A DNA stretch of 64,000 bases from Piezodorus guildinii (Eukaryota > Arthropoda > Insecta > Hemiptera > Pentatomidae). The notes under the pieces are model-generated. The model was not told where the DNA came from, made no database searches, and was given only the letters and a program-made list of their open reading frames with translations. Position 1 is the first letter of the stretch, and each line of letters starts with the position of its first letter. Position numbers and translations under genes: made by a program. Below, piece after piece: positions 51,251-63,288 of this stretch. The stretch is taken from NCBI GenBank assembly GCA_023052935.1, contig CM041292.1:78811669-78875668 (forward strand), given 5' to 3'.

Positions 51251-54200
51251 TCAATCCCTCTTCCTGGCTTCAATAGCAGAAAAGTTTCTAGGAGGTTTGG
51301 GCCGGGTAGGATCAAACTTATAAGTTTTCACTACGGCACCTTTACCAGCTCGATTAAAATTCATTAGGTCTACCCTTTCTCTGTCTTCCAGTTCTCTTGT
51401 TATTTTAATGTTGGTCCAGGCTGAAATATTTGTTTCAGTTAATGAAATACAATGTCATAACTAACAATGTTAATACAATTTAATGTAGATAGAAAATAAT
51501 GAAACACAATAGAAAGCTAGTATAGAAAAAGTAAAGAGAAAATTAACATGAAGAATTATAGGTTTTATAGATTTATTTGAAATAAATGTAACTAAAATGC
51601 ATTTTTTTTTTTTACTAGATTATGCCAATTTTCATGAAAAGTTTGTAACTTAAGAGTATGTAAGTGTTTTGGCAGATAGGTAAAAAATCCCTTTCCTTTA
51701 TTTTATCTTTAAACTAAATATGATTCAGGCTTGGTTCTTTCAAATGATACTGCATAAATTTCTTACAATAAATTAAAATTAGGAAGTAAATTGCAATAAA
51801 AGAAGTTATATGTGCTGAAGTTAACAAATATATTTAATTTATATCAATAGATTTCTTCTTCTTTCTTTATCTCCTCCGTGCCGTTAAGCATGGTCTCTGT
51901 CCACCTTCGATATGTGTCCCTATCCTGGGCCTTCCTTTTGATCTTACCTATGGTCACCCCCGCTCTCGTCTGAGGCTATCCTATATCTATTATATGTGAT
52001 TCTCGGGCTTCCAACAGTAGTTGCTCCCTCGGTTTGGCCTCCATCAGCCACCTAGCTATACGCTCGTCTCCCGTCCTGCTGACATGTGCATACACTTGAG
52101 CTGATATCACTCTCCGACATCCCTTAGATGTCTAACTCCAAGGGTATCTCTGATTATCCTGTTTCTCATTCAGTCTCATCTTGTCTTTCCAGCAACTCTT
52201 TTGAGATACCTCATTTATACTGTGGTAAGAGATAACATAGTTAGGACTGGAGGAGGTGGAGTCCAGGAGTTTTTTGGTTTATTATTTTCAATAATGAACC
52301 TTTGTAATCGACCAACCAATAAAAAATTACTCCCTTCCTCACCTCACATTTGAGGCTTTGTTTCAAGATACGTAGAACCCGAAATAAAAAAAAAAAATCT
52401 GTTTGCCGTCCACAGCATTTCTCTGCAACTACTGGACCAATTTTTTTTAAATTCCCCATACAAATACTAGAGTATCCAACGATGATCCTAACACCTAGAC
52501 ATTGATATCAGCTGATAATTTTTAGAAGTGATTTAAATGAATAACTCAGTTATTTTTGAAGATATAGAAAAAATCATCAGTGTTTTTTAACCAAGAAACC
52601 ACAAATAATTATAAAAAAGAGAAAATATGATACATTTGAATCAGTATTTGTTTTCCTTAGCGCTATGTCATAGAGATTTAAATTTAAATTTTTTTAAAAA
52701 GAATCATTAAAATTGGTTCAGAACTAGCAGAGATATAGCGTTTTGAAATTAACAATGGTGATATAACATTTTCCTTCGGATTGTTTATTGCTTTTCATAT
52801 TAGTTAATTGCTAATTAAAACTATATAAACAGTTATACCCTAATATAGTTATTTGGAAATAATAAACCATTGTGTAATAATTTGCAGTGTTTTTATTTAT
52901 GAAATACAATATTTATTCTATGAAATCTTTTTTAAATATGTCTAAATTAAATGATGATTTTATAAGCTATTAGCTTGTTATTTTACTTATCTAAGTAAAA
53001 TTTACTAAATATCACCATTATGTGTGAATATGGAATATTTACATCATTCAAGGGCTAACTAAAGTTATTTCTTTAATTATCAGACAGTTAAGAACATCTG
53101 ATTTTTAAAAAATGATCCACATAGGATATCCATTACATTACTGCCAGAAAAATATTCATACTGATAATGTGAAAACTAAAGAAATAATAATAATAAATAG
53201 TTATCAGAAAACTTCAAATTAATACTTACTTTCTTTGATTCCCTTGACAAAACCTTTATCTTTCATTGGCAGTTTCTGGGTATCATGCTTTACCAAGGGG
53301 TGGATATTAAAAAAAGCTCTAACTTTAGGTATTCGAAGAAATGACACTTGTATGAGAGAAATAAAGTTGGTTGAGGTCCAATAAACTAAAATAGCCTGAA
53401 AATTTGAAAAAAATAAAATAAAAAATATACTCTAATCTAAAAATTTGAAATAATAAATGATAATGGTTTAACATCTTACAGCTGGAAATCCCATTGTAAA
53501 AGGAAATATGATGATAGGCATTGCTCTCAATACATATTTCATCATACCCAAATTAGCAGTTCGAGCAGCGTCTGTTCCAACCTAGAATATTTAAAAGATT
53601 AGGTAAGAAAATTGTACTTATAAGTTAAATTTCACAAGGACTGTTAAAATTTAGAAATGATGGAGGAATAATCTATGAATTAATTACAATAGTAGAGCAC
53701 CTGAAGCGTAAAAATCATACAAACCTCAGACTTTCGTTACAGTGGATGAAAAGAAAAATAGTAAAATGGAACATTTAGCTAATAACATAAATAAAAAGTT
53801 TACCTATAGAAAATTTGTGCTTTTGATTAAAAAAAAAAAAAAAAAAATGGATAATTATAATAATTCAAATAGTATGAGGCATATTAGGTTGTAAAATGTA
53901 TTTTTATATCAAAATTAATGTATATTTTTCTATAAGCATAAGTGGGAAAATGGAGTAATTCAAGGATAATAAAAAAAAAAGTAACATTTAAAATTAGATT
54001 TTGGTTTATTTAGGGATTTTACATCAGTGATCTGCATCAAATATTCTCTTCCTCTTCAGTTATTTTAATGATAGGTAAAGTATTAAGGCAACTAATTCCG
54101 TTGCAATGTAAACATGCTACAGTACTATATATTTATATATTATACTTTTTTTTTTTGTAATCAATGAATATTAAACATACAAATGTCTTTTACCACTCAA

Positions 54201-57200
54201 ATGAAAGCTTATTAAATACTTGATGATTTACTTTATAAACGATTATTATCATAGGATGAGCCATTTCTATGATAGTAACCATAATTATGTTAGAAAAGGG
54301 TGATATCTCGTGATATTCCCTTTTTGAATGGTCGCCATTTTGTAATCCATCTGTTTTGAGTTGGCAGACGTGTATTTTTATGCTTTACTAGGATAGATGC
54401 TTTGCATAAAACATACTAAATATTTTGGTAAAATGGGTTGCATTTTTCATTGCTGGCTCACGGACTATCCTTCCCATTCACGTTTTACTACCTGTCCAAT
54501 GTCTCTACGGCCCTTCATTAAAACAGGTTCCTCCAAAAGATGATTTTCTATACCTATTTGAATAATCATATTCGAATAAATATTTAAAAAAAATGCTATT
54601 TGAAGTTAAATTATATGCTTTTAACATTAATTTTGTATCTTTTTTCAATTAAATAATGAAAAAATTAAAAGCACAAACAATTTTTTGGTAAACTTTGCAA
54701 GTTATCGTATAAAGAAGAAAATGCCACCTCAAACAAAAAAATTCATTCACTGTAATTATTTTCTGAGGTCAAAACCCCTGGGCGCCTCCACTAAAAGCAA
54801 ACCTTTAGGAACATAGCCAACAAGTAAACTGCATATATACTTGAGTATATTAAAATAAAATACATGCAAAAGATTACCTCAATAGTCACAGCTAATGTGA
54901 GACTGGTAATTATGGGAAGTAGATAAAACTGATCACATAATGTAAGATCTGTAAACCACCAAAGGCCACCATTCCGTAAACTTTCCACTGGTAAACTTGT
55001 CATTTCTCTGAGTCCCATGAAAAATGAAATAAAAAGTGGTGCCTAAAAAAGAAATAAAGAATATAGCATTGAATAAATTGATTAACTAAACAACTCTAGA
55101 TAATTTACTCTTATGAGAGTAATGATCTCTCAAGATAATTAGTATTTAATCCATTTTTATAAAATTACGTATTAATCTTGTGAGTTCATATTTCCACTGA
55201 TGATTATTGATAATTTCACTAATTTGCAACTCATAATAAAAATTAAACTATAGCAAATATAATTTCTTACAAAGAAGTAGCATCACTTATTGATCCCGGA
55301 AGGAATGCCACTATGATATGAGTAAACAGAGGGTTTCATAACTCGCTCATTAACATAAGAAAAAAATTTATGAAACCAACTTCAACCCCTTTTTTTTAAT
55401 AATTTGGTTAACTAAGGAAACTGCCTAACTATTTAAGACAAATCTGTTTTCTCACAGGCTATTACAGTGTATACCTATTATATAAAAAGTACTATTCCAT
55501 ATCCAAAAATTACTCTTATTCAAAAGTTTTTTTTTTAGCAATTTTGATGTAATACAACAATAATACATCAAAATGGAGGACAATGTAAAGTATGGACTTG
55601 TATTATACACAGAAATGCACCTGAGGAGTTAATATTTAAACTATTTCCATGTTCAAAAAATAAATTGTGATTAATTAATGTCAATCCTTACTTTTATTAA
55701 ATAAAAGTTACACAAAGCATACTTCCTACTGCGACACCCATAAGTTTTTAGTACTAACAATTAATTTTTGAACATAAACATTGTATATAGTATTGTACAT
55801 TTTATATGTATATTAATCTTTTGTAACATAATGCAATTTTTTTCCACTAGTGGATGGAGCCTTCCTTCTGGAAAACAAAAACTTATTTTACCACTTAAAG
55901 TTATTTTTAAATACTGATAACCATTAAAAATTACAAATTCAAAGGCACTGTCAACTATGAGATAATATAATGACTAAATGAGCAGGTGAGTGGTAACTTG
56001 CTTTTGTATATACAGATGGCATATCAACAAAAAGTTAAGACAACCTAAATTACGTGGGTGAATCAAATATAAACGAGACTTATTTTTTAATTTTTACTTT
56101 GAACACAAAGAAAACTACACCTCATTTTTCTACATAGTCTCCTGATTTGAAAATACATTTTTCCCAGCGCATAGGTAATTTTCCAATCCCGTGCTCATAG
56201 AGTGAAATAGGTTGTGTCTTCAGCCAATTGAGCACGTAGGCTTCAACCTCATCATCACTGACGAATCTCTGACCTCCCAAAGCTTCCTTGAGTGGGCCAA
56301 ACAGGTGAAAGTCACATGGTGATAAGTCTGGACTGTAGGGAGGGTGTCCCAGCATCTCCCAGCCCAGTTGCTCCAATTTTTCTCTCGTCAGGGCCGCAGT
56401 ATGCGGGTGAGCATTGTCCTGAAGAAGAATCACTTCTCTCATCGGTGGATCCCTTCTTTTGCGGCGATATGCAAGTCTGACTTCATTCAAAATGTCGCAG
56501 TAGTATGCGGCATTGATAGTCCTGCGTTCATGCAAAAAATCAAGATGCAGCAAGCCAAGCTGGTCAAAAAACACGGAAGCCAAAACCTTCCCATCTGACA
56601 GCCGTGACTTGGCTTTCACTGGTCCAGGTTAACCTTTCAGTCTCCACTCCATACTCGCTTGTTTTGATTCAGGGGTGTAATGGTGCACCCAAGTTTCATC
56701 ACAGGTGATAATGTGAGTGAGAAATGAGGCTCCCTCAGCCTGAAATCTTGCAAGAAGATCTTCACAGACCTGCAAACGGTTCAGCTTCTGCTCAGCTGTG
56801 AGAAGTCAAGGAACCCACCTGGCACACACCTTACGAAGCCCAAGCTCCTCTGTGAGTATGGAAAAAGTGCTTCCATAGCTTATCCCAACCTCACTTGCAA
56901 TGGCACTGGTGGTTAGACGTCTGTCACCTTCAATAAGCTGTCGAACACGGCTGATGTTGTCTGCTATGATGCTGGAGCAGGGTCTGTGGTCATTGGCTTT
57001 CATTCTGAACACAATCACGACCTTCCACAAACTGTTTATGCCATGCAAACACTCTGGCACGAGAAAGTGTCTCTTCCCCGAACTGTACAGTCAACCTTCC
57101 CAAGAAATTGGATGATAATACGTTGCGCAATCGAGGGGGATACATCCTGCTCAGACATCGTCACAACGGTAACTGGTGAGTTCGATGGCATGCGCCTGTC

Positions 57201-58058
57201 TGCTTCCCTCACTCCTGGCATCCCTACCCAACACCTCTAAAGGCAGGAACTTTCCCGCACCTTCACTGGGCTTCCAGGACAAAAAGTCTTGTTTATATTT
57301 GATTCACCCACGTATTTTTTCAGGATTTTGCGCTTTGAAGCTTGAAAATCATTTGAGGAATTCCTTCAAAAATCTTTAATACATTCACATGTTCCAACGA
57401 AATAACTGAACCATCAAACTCGAATGTTAATATATTTATTCAAATAATAGTTACCTCTCTACCAAAAATTAGGTTAAACAAACTACTTACCTGATAGCTC
57501 TTGAGATAATATAAATTATTTAAGAATAATTGAGGAGAGGCTTGGTCTCGTGGATAGAGCACTAGTTTACTGTACTTCAGGTCCTGGGTCGAATCCCTGC
57601 TGTGGCAGAATATTATTTATTGTTATTTCAGCCAGGGGGCGAAACACAGAGTTGAAGACCATCGTGGGACAAACCTAGTTTCTAAAAAATGGGGAAAAAC
57701 CTGGCTGCTAAATGTGATCTCGGCTTTAATCACCTCATTACATGACCCTTGGCTAAGAAACAGAACGAATCTCTATACATACTGAGCCCAAGACCCTTCA
57801 TTGGATGTGGAGGTACAGGTTTTTTTTTATTTAAGAGTAATTAATAAAAAATCGAATGTAGGTCGTTTTAAATATCAGCACTACTTAAAATAAAGATATG
57901 TCAATATTTATGATCAATGGCAAAGCAAGATAATTTAGGGATAAAATAGTTTGATGGTGTGAGGAACAATACCTGTGCTAATGGTACAATCATGTTCTTG
58001 AATGGATTCAGACCTTTTTCCTTCATAAACACCATCAGTTCTTGAGCATGTCGTGCCG
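51251..58058 (-). CDS. OXA1L: OXA1L mitochondrial inner-membrane insertase, C-terminal part
   Basis: Five exons on the minus strand: 58058-57973, 55042-54878, 53581-53480, 53395-53230 and 51420-51251, all phase-consistent, giving about 228 C-terminal residues. OXA1L inserts mitochondrially encoded and matrix proteins into the inner membrane and binds the mitoribosome. Recognisable blocks are RHAQELMVFMKEKGLNPFKN, APLFISFFMGLREMTSLPVE, GGLWWFTDLTLCDQFYLLPI, AMPIIIFPFTMGFPA and STNFISLIQVSFLRIPKVR, which carry transmembrane helices 2-5 of the YidC/Oxa1 fold. A basic tail follows (PTRPKPPRNFSAIEARKRD), suited to ribosome contact. The exons for the presequence, intermembrane segment and first helix are not in the window and must lie beyond its end. 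Introns contain a mariner, a SINE, a LINE fragment and LINE-A. Confidence 0.9.
51855..52235 (-). mobile_element. LINE C-terminal fragment in the last OXA1L intron
   Basis: On the minus strand, broken frames read KSCWKDKMRLNEK and ISAQVYAHVSRTGDERIARW, then LMEAKPREQLL and RRWTETMLNGTEEI. This is the standard LINE tail order (GH..Rm.DeRi....leaKp......RR..W.d.....). No RT motif remains. Most likely a 5'-truncated RTE-like copy. Ends and target duplications were not identified. Confidence 0.68.
52240..53229. other. OXA1L intron, AT-rich; possible repeat remnant
   Basis: No exon or clear transposon. The stretch 52380-52480 (GCATTTCTCTGCAACTACTG and a GACCAATTTTTTTTAAATTC tract) looks like the dispersed 'bind-site' sequence of DNA transposons seen in insects, but I could not assign it. 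Confidence 0.3.
55043..56052 (-). other. OXA1L intron flanking the mariner; no gene seen
   Basis: AT-rich intronic sequence without a coding frame or recognised repeat, ending at the left end of the mariner. Confidence 0.5.
56053..57312 (-). mobile_element. Complete mariner (DD34D) transposon, inactivated
   Basis: A 1260-bp element with terminal inverted repeats CGTGGGTGAATCAAATATAA (continuing AC-AGACTT, one mismatch) at 56053 and 57312, flanked by TA (56051-56052 and 57313-57314). The minus-strand transposase reads from MPSNSPVTVVTMSEQDVSP-type start sequence through helix-turn-helix (LTTSAIASEVGISYGSTFSI), a WVHHYTPES first-Asp region, VILLQDNAHPHTA (second Asp) and HPPYSPDLSPCDFHLF (third Asp). 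The count between the last two Asp residues is 34, the DD34D signature. Three or more frame breaks divide it (near 57050, 56810 and 56630, the last a stop). It inserted into an OXA1L intron, in the same orientation as the gene. Confidence 0.92.
57532..57827 (+). mobile_element. SINE2: complete tRNA-derived SINE in an OXA1L intron
   Basis: A 296-bp element between 15-bp direct repeats TATTTAAGAATAATT and TATTTAAGAGTAATT (57517-57531 and 57828-57842, one mismatch). The head has a strong box A (TGGTCTCGTGGATAGAGC) and box B (GGGTCGAATCCC) at tRNA spacing. The body is non-tRNA and the tail is a T-run. It is too long and has the wrong 3' end for a tRNA gene. A truncated relative lies in NDC80 intron 13 (33.8-33.9 kb). 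Confidence 0.87.
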
Positions 58059-58571
58059 CTTGAAAGAAATGTTTAAAAAAATTAGTTTCAATATAATTAT
58101 CAGCAGAAACACAAATATTACTGATTTTAGAAAAATTAATTATTTTCATTAATCTATATGAACAAAAATGTAGGATAACTTTCACTTCCACTAACTGCAC
58201 ACATGTTAGATTCTTATTGATTTATTTTTTATGTCTAGGAGGGCTACACTCAATTTCATGATAATATCAAATTTATTCATGAACTAGCAATAGAGTTAAG
58301 GAAAAAGAAATTAATGTTGTAAGAAATTAGATATGAATGACACACCTTAAAAATAAGTTTTCTAATCAATTCATTATAATAATAGCTTTATTGGCATCAT
58401 ATTGACAAAAGCCTCTCCCATAGGGAGAAATTTATAGAAGTTCGCTATAGTTTGAAATAATAAAATATTGAAAAAAAGCAAATAATCCAAAGAAATACAA
58501 ATACAAATAATTATAAAATACAAAACTCCAAAAAACAAAACAAAACAGATTTCTTGAAAAATACACCAAAA

Positions 58572-61382
58572 TCAAACACAAATTAAATATTTTTTAAAAC
58601 GCTTATCCACCAGGATTTGTCCCTCGCAACCAGCCACCAGTTTTCGCCAACAGTCTGCGTCAATTCGTCTCTCCACCTGTGGTCGCCCCCTATGCCTGCT
58701 GTCCTCTCTCGGGATCCACTCCGTGCAAGCTCTGGTCCATCTTTCGTCTTTCAGCCTGGCCAAGTGCCCAGCCCAGCTCCATTTTAATCGATGTGCCTCA
58801 ACCCTTAGACTTTTAATGTTCACTTTCTGAAGAATATTTTCGTTTTTTATTCTCTCCCTTTTCTGAATAAACATTAAACTTCTTAGAAGCTGCATTTGCA
58901 TGGTATTCAGCCTCCGGTCGAGTTTTCTAGTAAGTGCCCAGGTTTGAGCCCCGTAGAGAACCGTGGGATATACACATGTGGTCAGAACTTTGGTTTTAAG
59001 ATCTAGTGATAGATTGCTTTTGAAGATCTTTTGGAGAGACCGATATTTGCACCACCCGAGCTTAACTCTTCTTTCAATTTCCTTATTCATATTTTCTCTA
59101 AATGATATTGTCTGCCCTAAGTAAATGTACTCCTCTACATATTCTATCTCACTATTGTTAGCATAAACTGGTATTTTTATTGAGTTTGTCATAATTTTAG
59201 TTTTTGCTGTATTTATATTAAGTCCATATTTTTTGCTAATGCCTACTATTTCCTCTATCATCCGCCTTAGGCCGTTTATGTCCGGAGATATTAGACATAT
59301 ATCGTCCGCAAATCTTAAGTTGTTCAGCATTTTCCCATTGACGGATATTCCCAGGCTTTCCCAATTTAATTCTCTAAATAGTTTATTTAAAACACAATTA
59401 AATAGAATCGGAGATAGAGGGCACCCTTGTTTCACTCCTCGTTCAACCTCAAAGTATTCGCCTTCCCTATCCAACGCCACGAATGCTTTTCCGTTCCTAT
59501 AAAGCTCCATAATGACTTCAATGTAGAGTTTCTCCACGCCGGATTCGCACAGAGCTTCCCATATATACTTATGTCTGATCGAGTCGAAAGCCTTGAAATA
59601 GTCGATAAAACGTAAATAGACCTGTCTGTTGTATTCTCTACTTTTCTCTATGAGCTGATTTATACATTGGAGTTGATCTGTTGTACTGAAAGTAGGACGG
59701 AAGCCGGCTTGTTCTATATCGTGATCTTGATAGATAGTTTTTATTATTCTATTTTTTAAAATATTACAAAATAGTTTGTAGATACTTTGGGTTAATGAAA
59801 TCGGGCGAAAATTCTCCAAGCTATCCTTTTTTCCTTTTTTATGTATAACTATTATCTTGCTTACTTTCCACTCGCTAGGGACTACCTTTTCATTAATTAT
59901 TTTATTGAAGATGATACTAAGCGGTTTTATCAAAGCTTCTTTACCTTCAATAATAAGCTCGTTTGGTATACCGTCACTGCCTGCTGCTTTTTTCTTTTTC
60001 AAACCTTCAATAGCCTTTTCTACCTCTTCTTCTAGAATGCTTAGGTCCTCGTAATTTTCCTTTACTGTTTCAGGGCGATATGTTTTGGTTTTAGTATTGT
60101 CTTAATATAAGTTTCTATAATATTTCGTCATCTCTTGTACTATTTCTTGCCGGTTTGTTATACAGACTCCCCTTGTTGAATTGATCTTTTTTATTAGTTT
60201 TTTATTGAAAGAGCCAGTATGGCGCTTAATTTCTTTTATGGAACCTGTACTTGATAAACTATCATATATTATTTTTTCATTATAGAGTTGAAGATCTATA
60301 GCAATCTTTTTCCTCACTAGTTTGCGAAACTCTGCATGCTGTTCTTTTTGCTCCAATGTTTTATCGACAATTCTATTTAGTCTTTCCCTTTCATCTATAA
60401 GTTTTTGAGTTTCTTCAGATAGTTTTTTGCTTCGTTTACCCCTTGTTTTATCTGTTTTTGTTCCCTGCACACATGCATCCCTTATACATTTCAGTAAATT
60501 GGAGTATAAGTTTTCAATAGAGTCTTCTTTGCCGAAATTTATTCCCTCCCTTTTACTAAGAAGATTTTCTGGATATTTTTCCGAAACAGCCCTCGTGAGA
60601 GTTATCCTGGTGCCTGCGAAAAATCTTCTGCTACGTATTTTCATTTGTCCCATCACAAGGCGGTGATCAGAATCAAACTTCACTTCTGACTTAGGATATA
60701 CAAAATTCATGCCTGCGTTCGGTTTTGCCAGAATGAAATCAATTTCGTGTTTTCCTTGATTAGGAGCTTTCCAGGTCCATTTGTTCTCCGCACTAGCTTT
60801 ATAAAATGTATTAAGTATCCTGAGTTGATGCTTAACAGCAAATTCAACTAATTTGGAGCCTCTTTCATTTCTTTTTCCGATTCCATATTCTCCCATCACT
60901 GAATAGTCTCCTGCTTCTTTTATTCCTACTTTAGAATTAAAATCGCCAAGCAAAACTTTATTATTATTATCTTCTTGGAGAGTAAGTTCTAAACTATCAT
61001 AGAACTCCTCTATTTCTTCAGTTGTAGATGCTGTAGTTGGTGCGTGTACTTGAAGGAAGGTAATGTTTATGCATCCCACTTTTAATACCAATTTAGTCAT
61101 TCTTGGAGAAATAGGTTTGAATTCTGTAATATTTTGTTTGTATTTTTTATTTAAAATAAAACCTGTCCCATAGTTACTGTTAGACGCCCCGGAGTGCATT
61201 AATATATTTCCCTCTTTAGTTTCAGCAATGATTTCATAATTTCTTCTTATTTCCGAAAGTCCTATGAGGTGCCAATTTATTTCCTTTAGAGCTTCTTCAA
61301 GTTCTATCAATCTTTCTTCCGTTTTGAGAGTCCTGGTGTTTAGGGTTCCTAAGTAGAATATTTTTTTTGCCCGTTGTGATTG
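58572..61382 (-). pseudogene. LINE-A ORF2: endonuclease and reverse transcriptase
   Basis: One frame runs from just after the ORF1 UAG to 58572, broken only by a TAA at 60104-60102. The APE endonuclease has YLGTLNTRTL (catalytic Asn), LIGLSEIRRNYE (catalytic Glu), LLGDFNSKVG, EIDFILAKP and DSDHRLV. After a Lys-rich linker the reverse transcriptase has AAGSDGIPNELI, SWEK-like FRPISLTQSIYKL, GFRPTFSTTDQL, RFIDYFKAFDSI, ERGVKQGCPLSPILFN and LRFADDICLI, followed by a thumb and the C-terminal WAGHLARLKDERW block. About 936 codons in all. No ATG occurs in frame before 61198, which is already past the catalytic Asn and Glu. The TAA lies in the linker, so both domains are otherwise intact. Confidence 0.9.
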
Positions 61383-63288
61383 CTACTGAGAACTATTTTG
61401 TTTAGAAAATTTATTTTTATTCGTACTATTGATGACTTCGGCTTCTGGTGTATCTGATTTTTTTTCTTCTATGGAGTTTTTCCTACTATTACTCGCAGTA
61501 TCCGAATCATATTTTGAGCTCACAACTTGTGGTTGTGCCAAGTCGTTTTGGTTTTTTCTCGGTGATTTTTGGTCTCTTTTTATTTTTTCGTTGTTAAAAA
61601 ACCTATCTAAACTACACGTTCTTGGAGCTCTAATACTCATTTCCCTTTTTCTTGTTCCACGTTCATTTGGAGAATTTTCTTCTCTGCCTCGTTTCTTCCC
61701 CATTGTTTCCTTTTCCGCAATTAGGTCTTCTAAAGAATATAGCTTTCCATCAACAAGTAATTTGTCTCTCCTTATTATAGCTTTGAACCCTTTTTCTTTT
61801 TTTTCAAGAAGAAACGGAAACAGTTTCGCCCTTACATACATACATATTCGGCGCAACAACCCGTTATCGAGTCTAGGCCTCCCCCAGCAGCCTCCGCCAG
61901 ACGGCTCTGTCTTGTGCTGCAGCAGTCCAGTTCCTGATGTTGAGCAGGCTCCTTGCATCCATCCCTACACCATCCAGCCATCTTGTTTTGGGTCGCCCTA
62001 CTCTCCTTGCTCGGTGCACCTCTTCTGTCAGTATCTTCTTTGGAATTTCAGAATCAGTCATTCGAGCCACATGGCCGGCCCATCGGAGTCGTCCTAGCTT
62101 AATAATCTTAACGACATCAGCATCCTTAAAGATGTTGTAGAGCTCCCTGTTTTTTCTTTTTCTCCAGACTTCTCCTTCTCTTACTGCTCCGAATATTCTC
62201 CTGAGCACCTGTCTTTCGAATATTAATAGCCTGTTCTCGTCCGCCTTAGTAGTTGCCCATGCCTCTGATCCATAGGTGAGCACTGGACGTACCAGGGTCT
62301 CGTAAAGATTAATTTTTGTACTGGAGGAAAGGTTTTTGCTCCTAAAATGCTTGGATAGGCCGTGGAAGCATCTGTTTGCACTATTTATTCGTCTGCTGAT
62401 ATCCTGAGATACATCGTTCCTGGAATTAATTTCGGATCCTAGGTATACAAAAGTCTCCACTCTGTGGAACTTATAGGGGCCAATGTTCAGGAATGCAATA
62501 TGGTCTCCACCACCACCCCCTACTCGCATATATTTAGTTTTATGCTCATTAACTGTGAGACCAAATTCTGCGGCAGCTGTTTCAAAAGCAATGAATGCCT
62601 CCTTCAATGCCTTTTCTGAAGTCGCCACGATGTCAATGTCATCGGCATAACCTAACAGCTGTACAGTCCTGTTAAAGATGGTACCTGTTGTCTGAATTTT
62701 TGATTTTCGCACAGCTACCTCTAATGCCAAATTAAATAGAAGGCAAGCAAGGGCGTCTCCTTGTCTTACTCCGCTATTGGTTCTAAATGCCTCAGAAAGA
62801 TTTGACCCCACACGGACAACGCATTTTGAGTTTTTCATAGTCATCTTTAGTTTCGCCCTTATCTGCCTGATTTCCTTGGACAAATCTTCTTTAATAATAA
62901 TATTTCTATAATCTTCAATTTTAACAAGATCTTTCTTCGCCCTAAGAATATCTTTTATCAAATAAATTGAAGAAAACTTGACTACTGTGATATTTGTTCT
63001 GGCTATTGTATAAATGTTTACTATATCATATTTTCGAATTTCACTGTTTAAGAAATAGAGTATATCAAAAATTTCATTCCTTTTTTCATAATTGTTACGA
63101 GCCTTTAGATTAAAAAATAGGAGGTTATATTTTCTTTCAGTGTTAAAATTATTTTCTAGTTTATTAACTTTAGATTTCAGAGTATCTATTTCCCTTCTAA
63201 CGGTTTCATTTTTTCTGTCTATTTTCTCCTCAATTATATTGAGTTTATCGAGTTTTTCCAAGATTTGGTTAATTTTCTGTATATCCAT
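61383..63288 (-). pseudogene. LINE-A ORF1: coiled-coil nucleic-acid-binding protein, split by LINE-B
   Basis: The N-terminal part (63288-62849) starts MDIQKINQILEKLDKLN, a strong Lys/Glu/Ile/Leu coiled coil, then a region like the RRM of LINE-1-type ORF1 proteins (KYNLLFFNLKARNNYEKR, ISIYLIKDILRAKK-like). The C-terminal part (61821-61383) continues with KKEKGFKAIIRRDKLLVDG and ends in a basic, Ser-rich, low-complexity tail (NSTNKNKFSKQNSSQ). Removing LINE-B plus one 13-bp repeat leaves 879 nt, exactly 293 codons, which confirms a single former frame. Its stop is UAG, in the same frame as ORF2. Confidence 0.85.
61835..62848 (-). mobile_element. LINE-B: young 5'-truncated LINE inside LINE-A ORF1
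   Basis: A 1014-bp insertion between exact 13-bp repeats AGTTTCGCCCTTA (61822-61834 and 62849-62861). It carries the second half of a reverse transcriptase with no internal stop: SGVRQGDALACLLFNLALEV, LLGYADDIDIVATS, NEHKTKYMRV, FVYLGSEINSRND, RPVLTYGSEAW, LRWAGHVARMTDSEIP and a TRWLDGVGMDARSL tail ending at 61873. Its 3' tail is a TATG/ATGT repeat. The intact frame and perfect duplications mark it as recent. It is a third LINE family, distinct from LINE-A and LINE-C. Confidence 0.92.

Noticed and set aside
56292..57379. Several + strand frames of 60-85 codons
   Set aside because: They are shadows of the minus-strand mariner transposase.
57541..57612. A possible functional tRNA gene (good box A and box B)
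   Set aside because: It is the head of a 296-bp SINE with 15-bp target duplications. The cloverleaf 3' half and acceptor stem are not complementary, and the sequence runs on into a SINE body.
61429..62097. A 222-codon + strand frame
   Set aside because: It is the antisense of the LINE-A ORF1 tail and LINE-B, where Lys/Glu-rich coding gives long open complementary frames.
61873..63288. A 471-codon reverse-transcriptase-like protein as a host (domesticated) gene
   Set aside because: The exact 13-bp duplications show it is the accidental fusion of LINE-A ORF1 with a 5'-truncated LINE-B, and the RT lacks its first half.
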